A stretch of 14,922 nucleotides of DNA from Campylobacteraceae bacterium (GTDB lineage Bacteria; Campylobacterota; Campylobacteria; Campylobacterales; Sulfurovaceae): positions 1 through 14,922 of the forward strand of contig JALWNF010000141.1 in assembly GCA_026995985.1 (NCBI GenBank), written 5' to 3'. This document shows, one piece after another, positions 7,259 to 13,389 of this stretch. Positions within the stretch are counted from its first letter, which is position 1; each line of letters opens with the position of its first letter. The translations under genes were made by a program, and so were the position numbers. Below the pieces are notes generated by a model, which ran no database searches, was not told where the DNA came from, and saw only the letters and a program-made list of their open reading frames with translations.

Positions 7259-8685
7259 AGCTCTATCTCCCTATCTCTTTTAACTTGCTGAAGTACTTTT
7301 TCAATATATTCATTCTCTAAATATCTCTCTTTCATCTCTTCTAGCTTCTGTTCAAATCTCTCTTGATTAACATAGAAGTTATCTATCTGATTATTAATAT
7401 TTTTTAACTCTTTATCTATAAGCATTTTTAGATTTAAAAGCATATTAGTATTTAGCTTTATTAACCTCTCCTCTAATATCTTTTTATAGTCAAAAGAGTT
7501 ATCTTCGCCATAGATAACCTCCATACCTAAACGATAGTCTACTAAAATCTCTCTTGCTGTCTGAAAAGCTTTATGATAGTAACGCTCATAGGTAGCAATA
7601 AATGCATCTAAATCTAATGCTAAAGCTTCAAGTCTATCTTTTGAGTTTTCTAAATTTTTCATCATATTGTCAGATTTGCGTACAGTCAAAGTGTAGAGTT
7701 CTCGCATTAGTTTTCTTAGTTGACTTTTTGCTTCTAAAAACTCATTATCTTTCTCTTTCCATCTACGATAAACTGCTCCATATCCTGGATATCTATCATC
7801 AATCTTCATACCCTTTATAATACTAAAGAGTGTAACTAACACTCCAATAGCAATTAAAATAAGAGACTCCATATCATGTAGCACAAAAGGAGTCTGAAGC
7901 ATTGGTTTTAATACTGCTTCTATCTGAACATGGGGATTGATTTGTAATACCTCTCTATAGTGAGCAATAAATAGATGAATAAAGAAAATTAAGAGTAATA
8001 AAACTCCAAAAATAGCCAAACCAATACGCCTTGTCTTTTTAACAACATGGTTCTTGTAGCGTAAAACAAACCCTGCAATAGTAGAGAGCACTACATTGAA
8101 AAAAGAGGTAATAAACCCAATAAAAACTCCACCTAGCAATCCTAAACTTGATGCTTGACCAAAAAAGTAGGAGTTAGCTAATGCCTCTAAAAATATAAAA
8201 ACAAAAATCCAAGCAAAGTGTAAAATATAGCTCTTTGGATATAAAGCCTCTCTTTTGGTTATATTATGCTCTTGTCGAAATCTATCTAGCTCCTCTCTTA
8301 AATTAAGCCTTGCTTCTTGTTTTGTCTCCTCTTCATGAATAAAAGCATCATAGATAAAACCTGCTTTCTCTTTAAAAAAACGCTCTAACTTAACGAAGCT
8401 GTTACCCTCTTTTGAAATTTTATTAAGAAGAGAGTTAATCTCTTTTTTAATCTCATTTGATTTTTTAATTCCATAACTATTTAGTCTTTTTATATACTCA
8501 TTAACCTCTTCTATATAGTGTAATTCATCACTAGTTAACTCTCTTGTATCCTCTTTAAAATTTGCAGAAGCAAACTGCTCTCCTAATACTTTAGGAGCAA
8601 CCCCCTTAACTATTTTTTCTCTTTTTATATAATCGAAGTTATTAAGTACTTCACCCTCTTTTGTCTCTTTAATACGCCATGCCAT
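7255..8685 (-). CDS. Four-TM coiled-coil membrane protein of unknown function
   Basis: The 476-residue protein has a charged helical N-terminal domain (1-150), four predicted membrane helices (about 153-173, 180-208, 221-241, 273-291), and a long helical coiled-coil tail (about 305-476) very rich in Lys, Glu and Leu. Right after TM4 is the motif DDRYPGYGAVYRRW (296-309), the most conserved-looking segment. Both large domains should face the same side, most likely the cytoplasm. The ATG follows AGGA with 5-nt spacing, and an extended -10 promoter lies upstream, so this is the first gene of the pair with the vWA-like protein. I do not recognise the family. Its architecture suggests a scaffold or sensor, but no catalytic motif is visible. 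Confidence 0.75.
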   Translation of the reverse strand: MAWRIKETKEGEVLNNFDYIKREKIVKGVAPKVLGEQFASANFKEDTRELTSDELHYIEEVNEYIKRLNSYGIKKSNEIKKEINSLLNKISKEGNSFVKLERFFKEKAGFIYDAFIHEEETKQEARLNLREELDRFRQEHNITKREALYPKSYILHFAWIFVFIFLEALANSYFFGQASSLGLLGGVFIGFITSFFNVVLSTIAGFVLRYKNHVVKKTRRIGLAIFGVLLLLIFFIHLFIAHYREVLQINPHVQIEAVLKPMLQTPFVLHDMESLILIAIGVLVTLFSIIKGMKIDDRYPGYGAVYRRWKEKDNEFLEAKSQLRKLMRELYTLTVRKSDNMMKNLENSKDRLEALALDLDAFIATYERYYHKAFQTAREILVDYRLGMEVIYGEDNSFDYKKILEERLIKLNTNMLLNLKMLIDKELKNINNQIDNFYVNQERFEQKLEEMKERYLENEYIEKVLQQVKRDREIEL

Positions 8686-8718
8686 GCTCTTCCTAATATC
8701 TAAACATTTTTAATAAGA

Positions 8719-8727
8719 ATTATAACA
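8719..8727 (-). promoter_or_regulatory. Extended -10 promoter of the membrane/vWA two-gene operon
   Basis: TGTTATAAT on the minus strand lies in the 82-bp gap between yraN and the membrane-protein gene. The -10 box is 34 nt upstream of the ATG, giving a short leader that contains AGGA (8694-8691). It is a third copy of the nonamer seen twice before the ATPase gene, and indicates that this pair is transcribed separately from yraN. Confidence 0.55.
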
Positions 8728-8767
8728 AAAGAAGTTCTAATAAACTATCAAAAAAAGAGTATAATAG

Positions 8768-9115
8768 TTACATCGTAATATTCTCTAAGAATTCTATCTC
8801 TCCACAACGTACTAATATTAAGTCAATAGAGAAGGGCATATCTAAGTTTTTTGATTTCATATAGTAGTATGCAGAGTTAATAACCTTTCGTTGTTTTGAA
8901 TTGGTAAAGTTATAAATAGGGTCAAAATCTGCTTGTGCAGACTTTACCTCTATAAAGTGTAAAATATCATCTTTTATAGCAATAATATCTATCTCACCCA
9001 ACTTTCTAGCATAGTAGTTCTGCTCAATAACCCTAAAGCCTTTAGCAACCAAAAACTCTACTGCTTTAGCTTCATTTTGCTCTCCAATAAGAGTATTTTG
9101 TCTCTTTTTCATCAT
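8768..9115 (-). CDS. yraN: YraN-family (UPF0102) putative nuclease-fold protein
   Basis: At 115 residues it matches the usual family length. The family pattern is present: IGEQNEAKAVEFLVAKGFRVIEQNY near the N-terminus, then GEIDIIAIKDD (40-50) and HFIEVKSA (53-60). These give the restriction-endonuclease-like residues E41/D43 and E56-x-K58, with the N-terminal helix E12. The family has a predicted nuclease fold, but its biological role is not settled. The gene starts 10 nt after the formate dehydrogenase stop with only a weak ribosome binding site (TTGAG), so it is probably cotranscribed with it. Two ATG codons in tandem (MMKK) leave the start uncertain by one residue. The functional link with formate dehydrogenase is probably accidental. 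Confidence 0.9.
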   Translation of the reverse strand: MMKKRQNTLIGEQNEAKAVEFLVAKGFRVIEQNYYARKLGEIDIIAIKDDILHFIEVKSAQADFDPIYNFTNSKQRKVINSAYYYMKSKNLDMPFSIDLILVRCGEIEFLENITM

Positions 9116-9125
9116 ATATACTCAA

Positions 9126-11210
9126 TTACTGAGGTACAACAGTAACCTTAAGTGATTTAAACCGAGCTGTCAAAATCAACTCATCTGCCTCATCTCCAAA
9201 GATAGCATTTATTTTTGATTTGGCATGGTGAAAAGTTGTAAAAAGTGTTCTAGGTTTTACTTTATCTGTATATTTAACACTCAATACAGAAGTCTCACCA
9301 TACTCTGTTTTTAAAATAACTCTATCTCCAAACTTTCCCCTATCTTCTGTTGAAGCTAAGAGTATATCTTCACTATAATTATTATAGAGTTTAGCTGTAT
9401 GTTTTGTTTGAGAAGCATTATTGTAGTGTGCTAAAGTTCGCCCTGTAGTTAAGTAGAATCCATTAAGTTCGTCACTATAGAACTCTTTGTTTAAAATCTC
9501 TTCAACCATTCCTCTAAGATCATACTGCTTATAGACATACTTTCCAAGTCCATCTTCGGTTCTAAAGTCAAGTAGGTGCAAAATTGGAGTATCTTCTAGG
9601 TAGATAGGCCACTGCATTCCACGCTTTCGGTGACGAGCCAATCTATAGTATTGAGCTCCAGAGAAACGTTTTGGAGCAACTCTTGTAACTTCATCCCAAA
9701 CCTCTTTGCTTGTCTCATGTTTAAAGTTGCCTCCAAGCTTATTGGTTAACTCCTTAAGAACTTCCCAATCATCAGGTAAATCACTCTGCACTAATGGTTG
9801 AGAGAGATGTAACCGTCTCATAGCATTCACATAAACACCCGTCTTCTCATAAGCAGACTTCACCCCAATAACAATATCTGCTCTTTTAGCAATATCGGTC
9901 ATAAATAGCTCTTGAACCATTATAAACTCTAAATTTTCCATTGCTCTATTTATCTTATTAATATTTGGGTGAATGTGAGTAATGTCCTCTCCCATATTAA
10001 GCAGAGCCTTTATCTTACCCTCTATCATTGCATCTACTAGCTGAGGTGTCATTAACCCCTCAACTTTTGGTTTTTCATAATCTGGTGCAAAGTATGGTAG
10101 ACAACCCATATCACATGCACCTTGCACATTATTTTGACCACGAAGAGGCATAAGCCCTGCTCCACGTTTTCCTACATTTCCTGTAAGTAGTGCTAAGTGA
10201 GTAATTGCCATTACAGCGTAAGAGCCATCTAAATGTTCAGTAACCCCAAGTCCCCAAAGTATCATAGATTTTTTTACAGCATACTCACGAGCAATATTTG
10301 GAATCATCTTTGCTAAATACTCATACCCCTCAATCTTCTCAAAAAACTTAGGGTTAGCATAAGGGTCATTTAGTATCTTCTCTTTGAACTCCTCAAACCC
10401 TTTAGTACGATTTTTTACAAAATCTTTGTTATATAGCTCCTCATCTAAAATGACATAAGCCATCATATTTAAAACAAGCAAATTTGCCTCATAAGGAATA
10501 ATACAGTTGTGCTTTGCATACTTTACCATCTTGGTCTCACGTACATCTATAATAGCTAAGTTATTATGCTTTTTTGCCATATCTACAATACGGTTTGCAA
10601 CAATTGGGTGTGCCTCCATAGTATTTGAGCCAATGACTAGCATAAACTCACAATCGTATATGTCATCATAAGGGTTGGTAGCTGCCCCTTCACCTATGGT
10701 TGCTCTCATTCCCTTAAGCGATGGTGAGTGACAAACTCTAGCACAGTTGTCAACATGTGGAGACTCCATAATCTCTCTACAAAACTTCTGAAAAGAGTAA
10801 GAGCTCTCACAACTAGTTCTTGCCCCACCAATAGCACAGAAGCTGTCGCCTCCATACTTCTCTTTTATCTCTGATAGTTTCATAGAGGCTATTGAGGTTG
10901 CTGTATCTAAATCACAAGTCCAAAAATCTTCATCGAAAACTCTCATTTTATCTTCAAACTTAGCTTTAATGGCTGGATTTTTATCTAAAAAGGTTTTACG
11001 AATACGTGGCTGTCGTACTCTCTTATCCGAATCAACAAAATCAAATCCAAATTTCCCCTTAATACAGAGCTTCCCTTGTGAAACAACTCCATCTTTTTGA
11101 GCATAGATTTTAGTAATCTTATTGTTTTTAACTACCCCTGTAATGTCACAACCCACACCACAGTAGGTACAGACACTCTCTATCTCTTTTATGTCAAATT
11201 TTGCTGTCAT
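9126..11210 (-). CDS. Formate dehydrogenase catalytic subunit, cysteine type (molybdopterin oxidoreductase)
   Basis: The 694-residue protein resembles FDH-H (about 715 residues). An N-terminal 4Fe-4S site C14-x2-C17-x3-C21-x27-C49 is followed by K51, the family's electron-transfer lysine position. The active-site segment is VDNCARVCHSPS (153-164), with C160 where FdhF has selenocysteine, followed by H161; the codon is TGT, so no Sec is involved. The RGQNNVQGACDMG motif (357-369) is characteristic of formate dehydrogenases and distinguishes it from nitrate reductases. The C-terminal cofactor-binding domain includes YLTTGRTLAHYNN. There is no twin-arginine signal and no N-terminal 2Fe-2S domain, so it is a cytoplasmic catalytic subunit that must pair with an electron-transfer partner encoded elsewhere; no other fdh gene is in the window. 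It could oxidise formate or reduce CO2. The promoter region is shared with the divergent gene at 11337 and contains a repeated operator-like sequence. Confidence 0.88.
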   Translation of the reverse strand: MTAKFDIKEIESVCTYCGVGCDITGVVKNNKITKIYAQKDGVVSQGKLCIKGKFGFDFVDSDKRVRQPRIRKTFLDKNPAIKAKFEDKMRVFDEDFWTCDLDTATSIASMKLSEIKEKYGGDSFCAIGGARTSCESSYSFQKFCREIMESPHVDNCARVCHSPSLKGMRATIGEGAATNPYDDIYDCEFMLVIGSNTMEAHPIVANRIVDMAKKHNNLAIIDVRETKMVKYAKHNCIIPYEANLLVLNMMAYVILDEELYNKDFVKNRTKGFEEFKEKILNDPYANPKFFEKIEGYEYLAKMIPNIAREYAVKKSMILWGLGVTEHLDGSYAVMAITHLALLTGNVGKRGAGLMPLRGQNNVQGACDMGCLPYFAPDYEKPKVEGLMTPQLVDAMIEGKIKALLNMGEDITHIHPNINKINRAMENLEFIMVQELFMTDIAKRADIVIGVKSAYEKTGVYVNAMRRLHLSQPLVQSDLPDDWEVLKELTNKLGGNFKHETSKEVWDEVTRVAPKRFSGAQYYRLARHRKRGMQWPIYLEDTPILHLLDFRTEDGLGKYVYKQYDLRGMVEEILNKEFYSDELNGFYLTTGRTLAHYNNASQTKHTAKLYNNYSEDILLASTEDRGKFGDRVILKTEYGETSVLSVKYTDKVKPRTLFTTFHHAKSKINAIFGDEADELILTARFKSLKVTVVPQ

Positions 11211-11232
11211 AGACTAACCCTTGATGATTAAT

Positions 11233-11276
11233 TAAGACTATTTTTATCCTATTTTTACTTAAAGTTAGGAAGTTTT
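11233..11276. promoter_or_regulatory. Operator-like bipartite repeat, copy A
   Basis: TAAGACTATTTTTATCC (11233-11249) followed after 19 nt by GAAGTTTT (11269-11276). Both blocks recur at 12045-12087 with an 18-nt gap. Copy A lies between divergent genes: 23-39 nt upstream of the formate dehydrogenase ATG, where it would overlap that promoter or leader, and 88-104 nt upstream of the plus-strand Cys-rich gene. The exact 17-bp identity in an AT-rich region suggests a binding site for one transcription factor. The downstream genes encode an Fe-S enzyme and Cys-rich proteins, so a metal, redox or Fe-S-sensing regulator (for example of the Rrf2/IscR type) is a guess. Confidence 0.5.
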
Positions 11277-11304
11277 AGGAAAACTCTTTATAAATTATAA
11301 AAGA

Positions 11305-11310
11305 TATAAT
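11305..11310 (+). promoter_or_regulatory. -10 box of the Cys-rich membrane protein gene
   Basis: A perfect TATAAT lies 26 nt upstream of the ATG at 11337 and is followed by AGGAA (11326-11330), 6 nt before the start codon. No -35 box is evident. Copy A of the operator-like repeat ends 28 nt upstream of this box. Confidence 0.5.
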
Positions 11311-11336
11311 TATATAAAATAATTCAGGAAATCAAC

Positions 11337-12035
11337 ATGACAATCTTATCTATACTCCTCTTTATTATTATCATTATATTTTTAATACATTTTTGGGAAA
11401 AAGAGCAACAAAAAAGACAACTACGCTTTATAGAAAACTATAAATTCTCACCAGTACTTATTAAACGTGTTCAAGCACAACACGATTACTTAACCGATAA
11501 AGATATGAAAAAGGTTGTAGAAGCTACTCGTGACTATTTTTACATCTGTAACCAAGCTAAAGGTAAAATGGTTGCCATGCCTTCTGAGATTGTTGATGTA
11601 CTTTGGCATGAGTTTATACTTTTTACACGAGAGTATCAGCTCTTTTGTCAAAAAGGTATAGGAAGATTTCTACACCATACACCAACAGAAGCGATGAAAA
11701 GCCCTACCTCTGCACAAGATGGAATTAAACGAGCATGGAGACTTGCATGTGCTAAAGAGGGCATAGACCCCAAACACCCAAACAGACTCCCTCTTCTTTT
11801 CGCTATAGATAAGGAGTTAAATATAAAAGGTGGATTTAAATACCAACTTAACTGTAAAGGAGACCCTACAGGGACAAACAGTAGCTCTTGTGGTGGTTAT
11901 TGTGCTACAGATATAGGTTGTGCCTCAGGTTGTGGAGGAGATAGTGGAAGCTCTAGTGATAATGGAGGAGACTCTAGCAGTGATAGCTCCTCATGTGGAG
12001 GTTCATCTTGTGGGGGAGGTTGTGGTGGTGATTAA
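11337..12035 (+). CDS. Membrane-anchored protein with WH-motif domain and Gly/Ser/Cys-rich tail
   Basis: The 232-residue protein starts with a very hydrophobic membrane helix (residues 2-19, almost all Ile/Leu/Phe). A soluble domain follows with VDVLWHEFILFTREYQLFC at 86-104 and FLHHTPTEAM at 111-120. The order LWH, FxxEYxxFC, LHHxP resembles the glycine-rich-domain-containing-protein-like (GRDP) family known from plants and bacteria; I place it there tentatively. The tail from about residue 173 is Gly/Ser/Asp-rich and holds eight cysteines in CGG-type clusters (173, 185, 189, 195, 199, 220, 225, 229), ending CGGSSCGGGCGGD. Such tails could bind metal or an Fe-S cluster, or anchor by disulfides; this is inference. 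Start: ATG with AGGAA 6 nt upstream. It shares an operator-like repeat with the next gene, which also ends in a Cys/Gly cluster. Function unknown. Confidence 0.75.
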   Translation: MTILSILLFIIIIIFLIHFWEKEQQKRQLRFIENYKFSPVLIKRVQAQHDYLTDKDMKKVVEATRDYFYICNQAKGKMVAMPSEIVDVLWHEFILFTREYQLFCQKGIGRFLHHTPTEAMKSPTSAQDGIKRAWRLACAKEGIDPKHPNRLPLLFAIDKELNIKGGFKYQLNCKGDPTGTNSSSCGGYCATDIGCASGCGGDSGSSSDNGGDSSSDSSSCGGSSCGGGCGGD

Positions 12036-12044
12036 TCAACTAAA

Positions 12045-12087
12045 TAAGACTATTTTTATCCGATTTAATTATACATTAAGAAGTTTT
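12045..12087 (+). promoter_or_regulatory. Operator-like bipartite repeat, copy B
   Basis: TAAGACTATTTTTATCC (12045-12061), 18 nt, then GAAGTTTT (12080-12087): the same two blocks as copy A at 11233-11276. Here the second block abuts the extended -10 element of the small Cys-rich gene, so a bound protein could contact or block RNA polymerase. The copy starts 9 nt after the stop of the preceding gene. The two coding sequences show no resemblance around the repeats, which argues for a conserved site and against simple gene duplication. Confidence 0.5.
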
Positions 12088-12096
12088 TGTTATTAT
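12088..12096 (+). promoter_or_regulatory. Extended -10 promoter of the small Cys-rich gene
   Basis: TGTTATTAT (TGn plus TATTAT) directly follows copy B of the repeat. The predicted start is near 12103, leaving a 22-nt leader with a clear AAGGA ribosome binding site (12114-12118) 6 nt before the ATG. The small gene is therefore probably expressed on its own as well as by read-through. Confidence 0.45.
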
Positions 12097-12124
12097 CTTC
12101 TAAATTCAATAACAAGGATTAAAT

Positions 12125-12373
12125 ATGGCAAAAATCAATGTAGAACTAGAGTGTGGTTGCTTTAGAAAAAGCTCGTATGAGAATGGTATGGAGTTTGACT
12201 CAAAAGATGAAGCACTACAAGAGGCACTACTTATGGAGAGTCACATGAACCAAAAGTTCTGTCAAAAACATATGTTTACAGTAATAGAAAAAGGTGACGA
12301 TATTCATATTGCCGTTGAGCTAAAGCCTAAAGAGTCAACAGGTGGTTGTTGTGGTGGAGGACACTGCTCATAA
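12125..12373 (+). CDS. Small cysteine-rich protein ending in CCGGGHC, function unknown
   Basis: An 82-residue soluble protein with no signal peptide or membrane helix. Cysteines occur as CGC (10-12), CQKH (46-49) and CCGGGHC (75-81), with extra His at 40, 49, 61 and 80. The body (NVELECGCF, FTVIEKGDDIHIAVELKP) alternates like a small beta-sheet fold. The Cys/His pattern suggests metal or Fe-S binding or metal delivery, by inference only. It follows a gene whose product also ends in a Cys/Gly cluster, and both carry the same upstream 17-bp repeat. AAGGA with 6-nt spacing supports the ATG. Its 3' end is 8 nt before the REP-like palindrome and faces yajQ. I do not recognise a named family. Confidence 0.75.
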   Translation: MAKINVELECGCFRKSSYENGMEFDSKDEALQEALLMESHMNQKFCQKHMFTVIEKGDDIHIAVELKPKESTGGCCGGGHCS

Positions 12374-12380
12374 TTTAACT

Positions 12381-12406
12381 TGGTGCGATAGTAATCGCAC
12401 CCTACA
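12381..12406 (-). repeat. REP-like palindrome 2 (TGTAGGGTGCGAT type)
   Basis: GGTGCGAT (12382-12389) and ATCGCACC (12394-12401) form a perfect 8-bp stem around AGTA. On the minus strand the element begins TGTAGGGTGCGATTAC, sharing TGTAGGG and GCGA with the element at 1561-1587. It begins 2 nt after the yajQ stop, the same distance as the first copy from its gene. It occupies most of the gap between convergent genes and could reduce read-through, but no U tract follows on either strand, so it is not a standard terminator. Confidence 0.6.
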
Positions 12407-12408
12407 GG

Positions 12409-12906
12409 TTATTTAAAATTTCCAAATACCAATGGAGCTTTTAAATCAAGTTGCCTAACCTCTTTTATAACCTTTTGCAAATCATCTATCTTCTTACCAC
12501 TTACTCGTACCTCATCACCCTGAATAGATGGTGTAACCTTTAGTTTCAAAGCCTTTATAGCTTTGACTATCTTTTTAGCTTCATCTTTATCTATGCTATC
12601 GACTATTTTATAAATTACTTTTGTATTACCACCTGAAATTCCCTCTGTTTTTAGCTCTTCAAGCGATTTACTTGAAATATTGCGTTTAATAAGCTTTGAG
12701 ATGAGTATATCTTTAAGTGCATCTATCTTCTGTTCACTTGACGAACTAAGAGAGAGAATCTTTGCCTTTTCATTTAACTCAATATTGGCAACTAAACCTT
12801 TAAAATCAAAACGTGTTGCTACCTCTTTTTGTGCCATAATAACTGCATTTTTCATCTCCATCATATCTAGCTTTGCAGAGATATCAAAGTAGTGTTCTTT
12901 TGCCAT
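12409..12906 (-). CDS. yajQ: YajQ-family nucleotide-binding protein (UPF0234)
   Basis: The 165-residue protein matches YajQ along its length: FDISAKLDMMEMKNAVIMAQ at the N-terminus, then EVATRFDFKGL, ISKLIKRNIS, KKIVKAIKALKLKV and IQGDEVRVSGKKIDDLQKVI. Length and motifs are typical. Family members bind nucleotides or nucleic acid, and some bind cyclic di-GMP as effectors; whether this one does cannot be told. It is cytoplasmic, with two ferredoxin-like halves in the known structures. The ATG follows AGGA (12917-12914) with 7-nt spacing and a possible promoter TGTTAAAAT upstream. It stands alone, convergent with the small Cys-rich gene. Confidence 0.95.
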   Translation of the reverse strand: MAKEHYFDISAKLDMMEMKNAVIMAQKEVATRFDFKGLVANIELNEKAKILSLSSSSEQKIDALKDILISKLIKRNISSKSLEELKTEGISGGNTKVIYKIVDSIDKDEAKKIVKAIKALKLKVTPSIQGDEVRVSGKKIDDLQKVIKEVRQLDLKAPLVFGNFK

Positions 12907-12931
12907 GCTCTTATCCTAATATTTTTTTGCT

Positions 12932-12940
12932 ATTTTAACA
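12932..12940 (-). promoter_or_regulatory. Probable -10 promoter of yajQ
   Basis: TGTTAAAAT on the minus strand (TGn plus TAAAAT, one mismatch from TATAAT) is 26 nt upstream of the yajQ ATG and leaves a leader containing AGGA. No -35 box is seen. The 8-bp palindrome at 12947-12965 lies just upstream. Confidence 0.4.
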
Positions 12941-12946
12941 TATTAC

Positions 12947-12965
12947 AAACTATATGATATAGTTT
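12947..12965. repeat. Palindrome AAACTATA-TGA-TATAGTTT upstream of yajQ
   Basis: A perfect 8-bp inverted repeat with a 3-nt centre, located 7 nt upstream of the predicted -10 element of yajQ and just before the GMC pseudogene remnant. It could be an operator for yajQ or a chance AT-rich palindrome; nothing else supports either view. Confidence 0.35.
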
Positions 12966-12968
12966 TAA

Positions 12969-13295
12969 AAAATTGCTAAGAGCAACAATAAAACAGGAAT
13001 AGAGGTTGTTATGCTTGAGTGTGGAGAGTTTTACCAAGAGAAGGATTTCTCTAAAGATGAGTTAGCCTACTGTAGACTAGAGATAGTCACCCCACCACCT
13101 AATCTACAAATAGGAGGGTGTAGATTTGGAGATGACCCTAAAAATTCGGTTTTAAATAGATATTGTCAAGCACATGAAGTACAAAACCTCTTTGTAACCG
13201 ATGGTTCATTTATGCCTACAGGTGGTTCGGTAACCTATACTTGGACAATTTATGCTAACTCTTTTCGGGTTGGGGATTATATTGTTGCTAATTGA
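12969..13295 (+). pseudogene. Internally deleted GMC-family oxidoreductase remnant
   Basis: The ATG-initiated frame (13011-13295, 94 residues) joins two distant parts of a GMC flavoenzyme. The last 60-odd residues (GGCRFGDDPKNSVLN, then NLFVTDGSFMPTGG and TIYANSFRVGDYIVAN) match the C-terminal end of GMC oxidoreductases. The first 30 (VVMLECGEFYQEKDFSKDEL) look like the second strand and following segment of the N-terminal FAD-binding fold. The same frame is open back to 12969 and continues this fold (IAKSNNKTGIEVV). The dinucleotide-binding GxGxxG loop and about 400 central residues are missing, and the junction seems to lie near NLQ|IGGCRFG. The His that usually precedes the CRFG/CRMG motif is absent, as is the usual Asn-Pro after the glycines. 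A working enzyme is very unlikely; whether the short peptide is still made is unknown. Confidence 0.7.
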
Positions 13296-13318
13296 GAGCT
13301 ATTATCCTATATTTAAGC

Positions 13319-13387
13319 CTTTTCCATATAATCTTCTAATATTAATTCTTTAATCTAAGAAGATACAGAAGATAATATTAGGAAAAG
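13319..13387 (+). promoter_or_regulatory. Long imperfect hairpin ending in the epimerase ribosome binding site
   Basis: CTTTTCC (13319-13325) is complementary to GGAAAAG (13381-13387), and ATATAATCTTC (13326-13336) pairs imperfectly with GAAGATAATATTA (13368-13380). An inner TTCTT/AAGAA stem is also possible. The right arm contains AGGA, the ribosome binding site for the TTG start at 13390, so the hairpin would hide it. A perfect TATAAT (13327-13332) lies within the left arm; a transcript from it would begin near 13339 and lack that arm, so only read-through RNA would be masked. Alternatively the arms are ends of a small mobile element. Confidence 0.45.
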
Positions 13388-13389
13388 AT

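Noticed and set aside
10728..10734. Selenocysteine at the formate dehydrogenase active site
   Set aside because: The codon is TGT (Cys), not TGA, and the frame reads through without interruption.
11920..12165. 81-codon frame overlapping the Cys-rich tail
   Set aside because: It is a shifted frame of the repetitive Gly/Ser/Cys coding region, running through the intergenic repeat and overlapping the next real start; no ribosome binding site or family features.
12382..12401. REP-like hairpin as a standard rho-independent terminator
   Set aside because: The stem is good, but no U tract follows on either strand; kept as a REP-like repeat only.
13011..13295. Small intact gene encoding a novel 94-residue protein
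   Set aside because: Both halves match separated parts of one known flavoenzyme family, so a deletion derivative explains it better.
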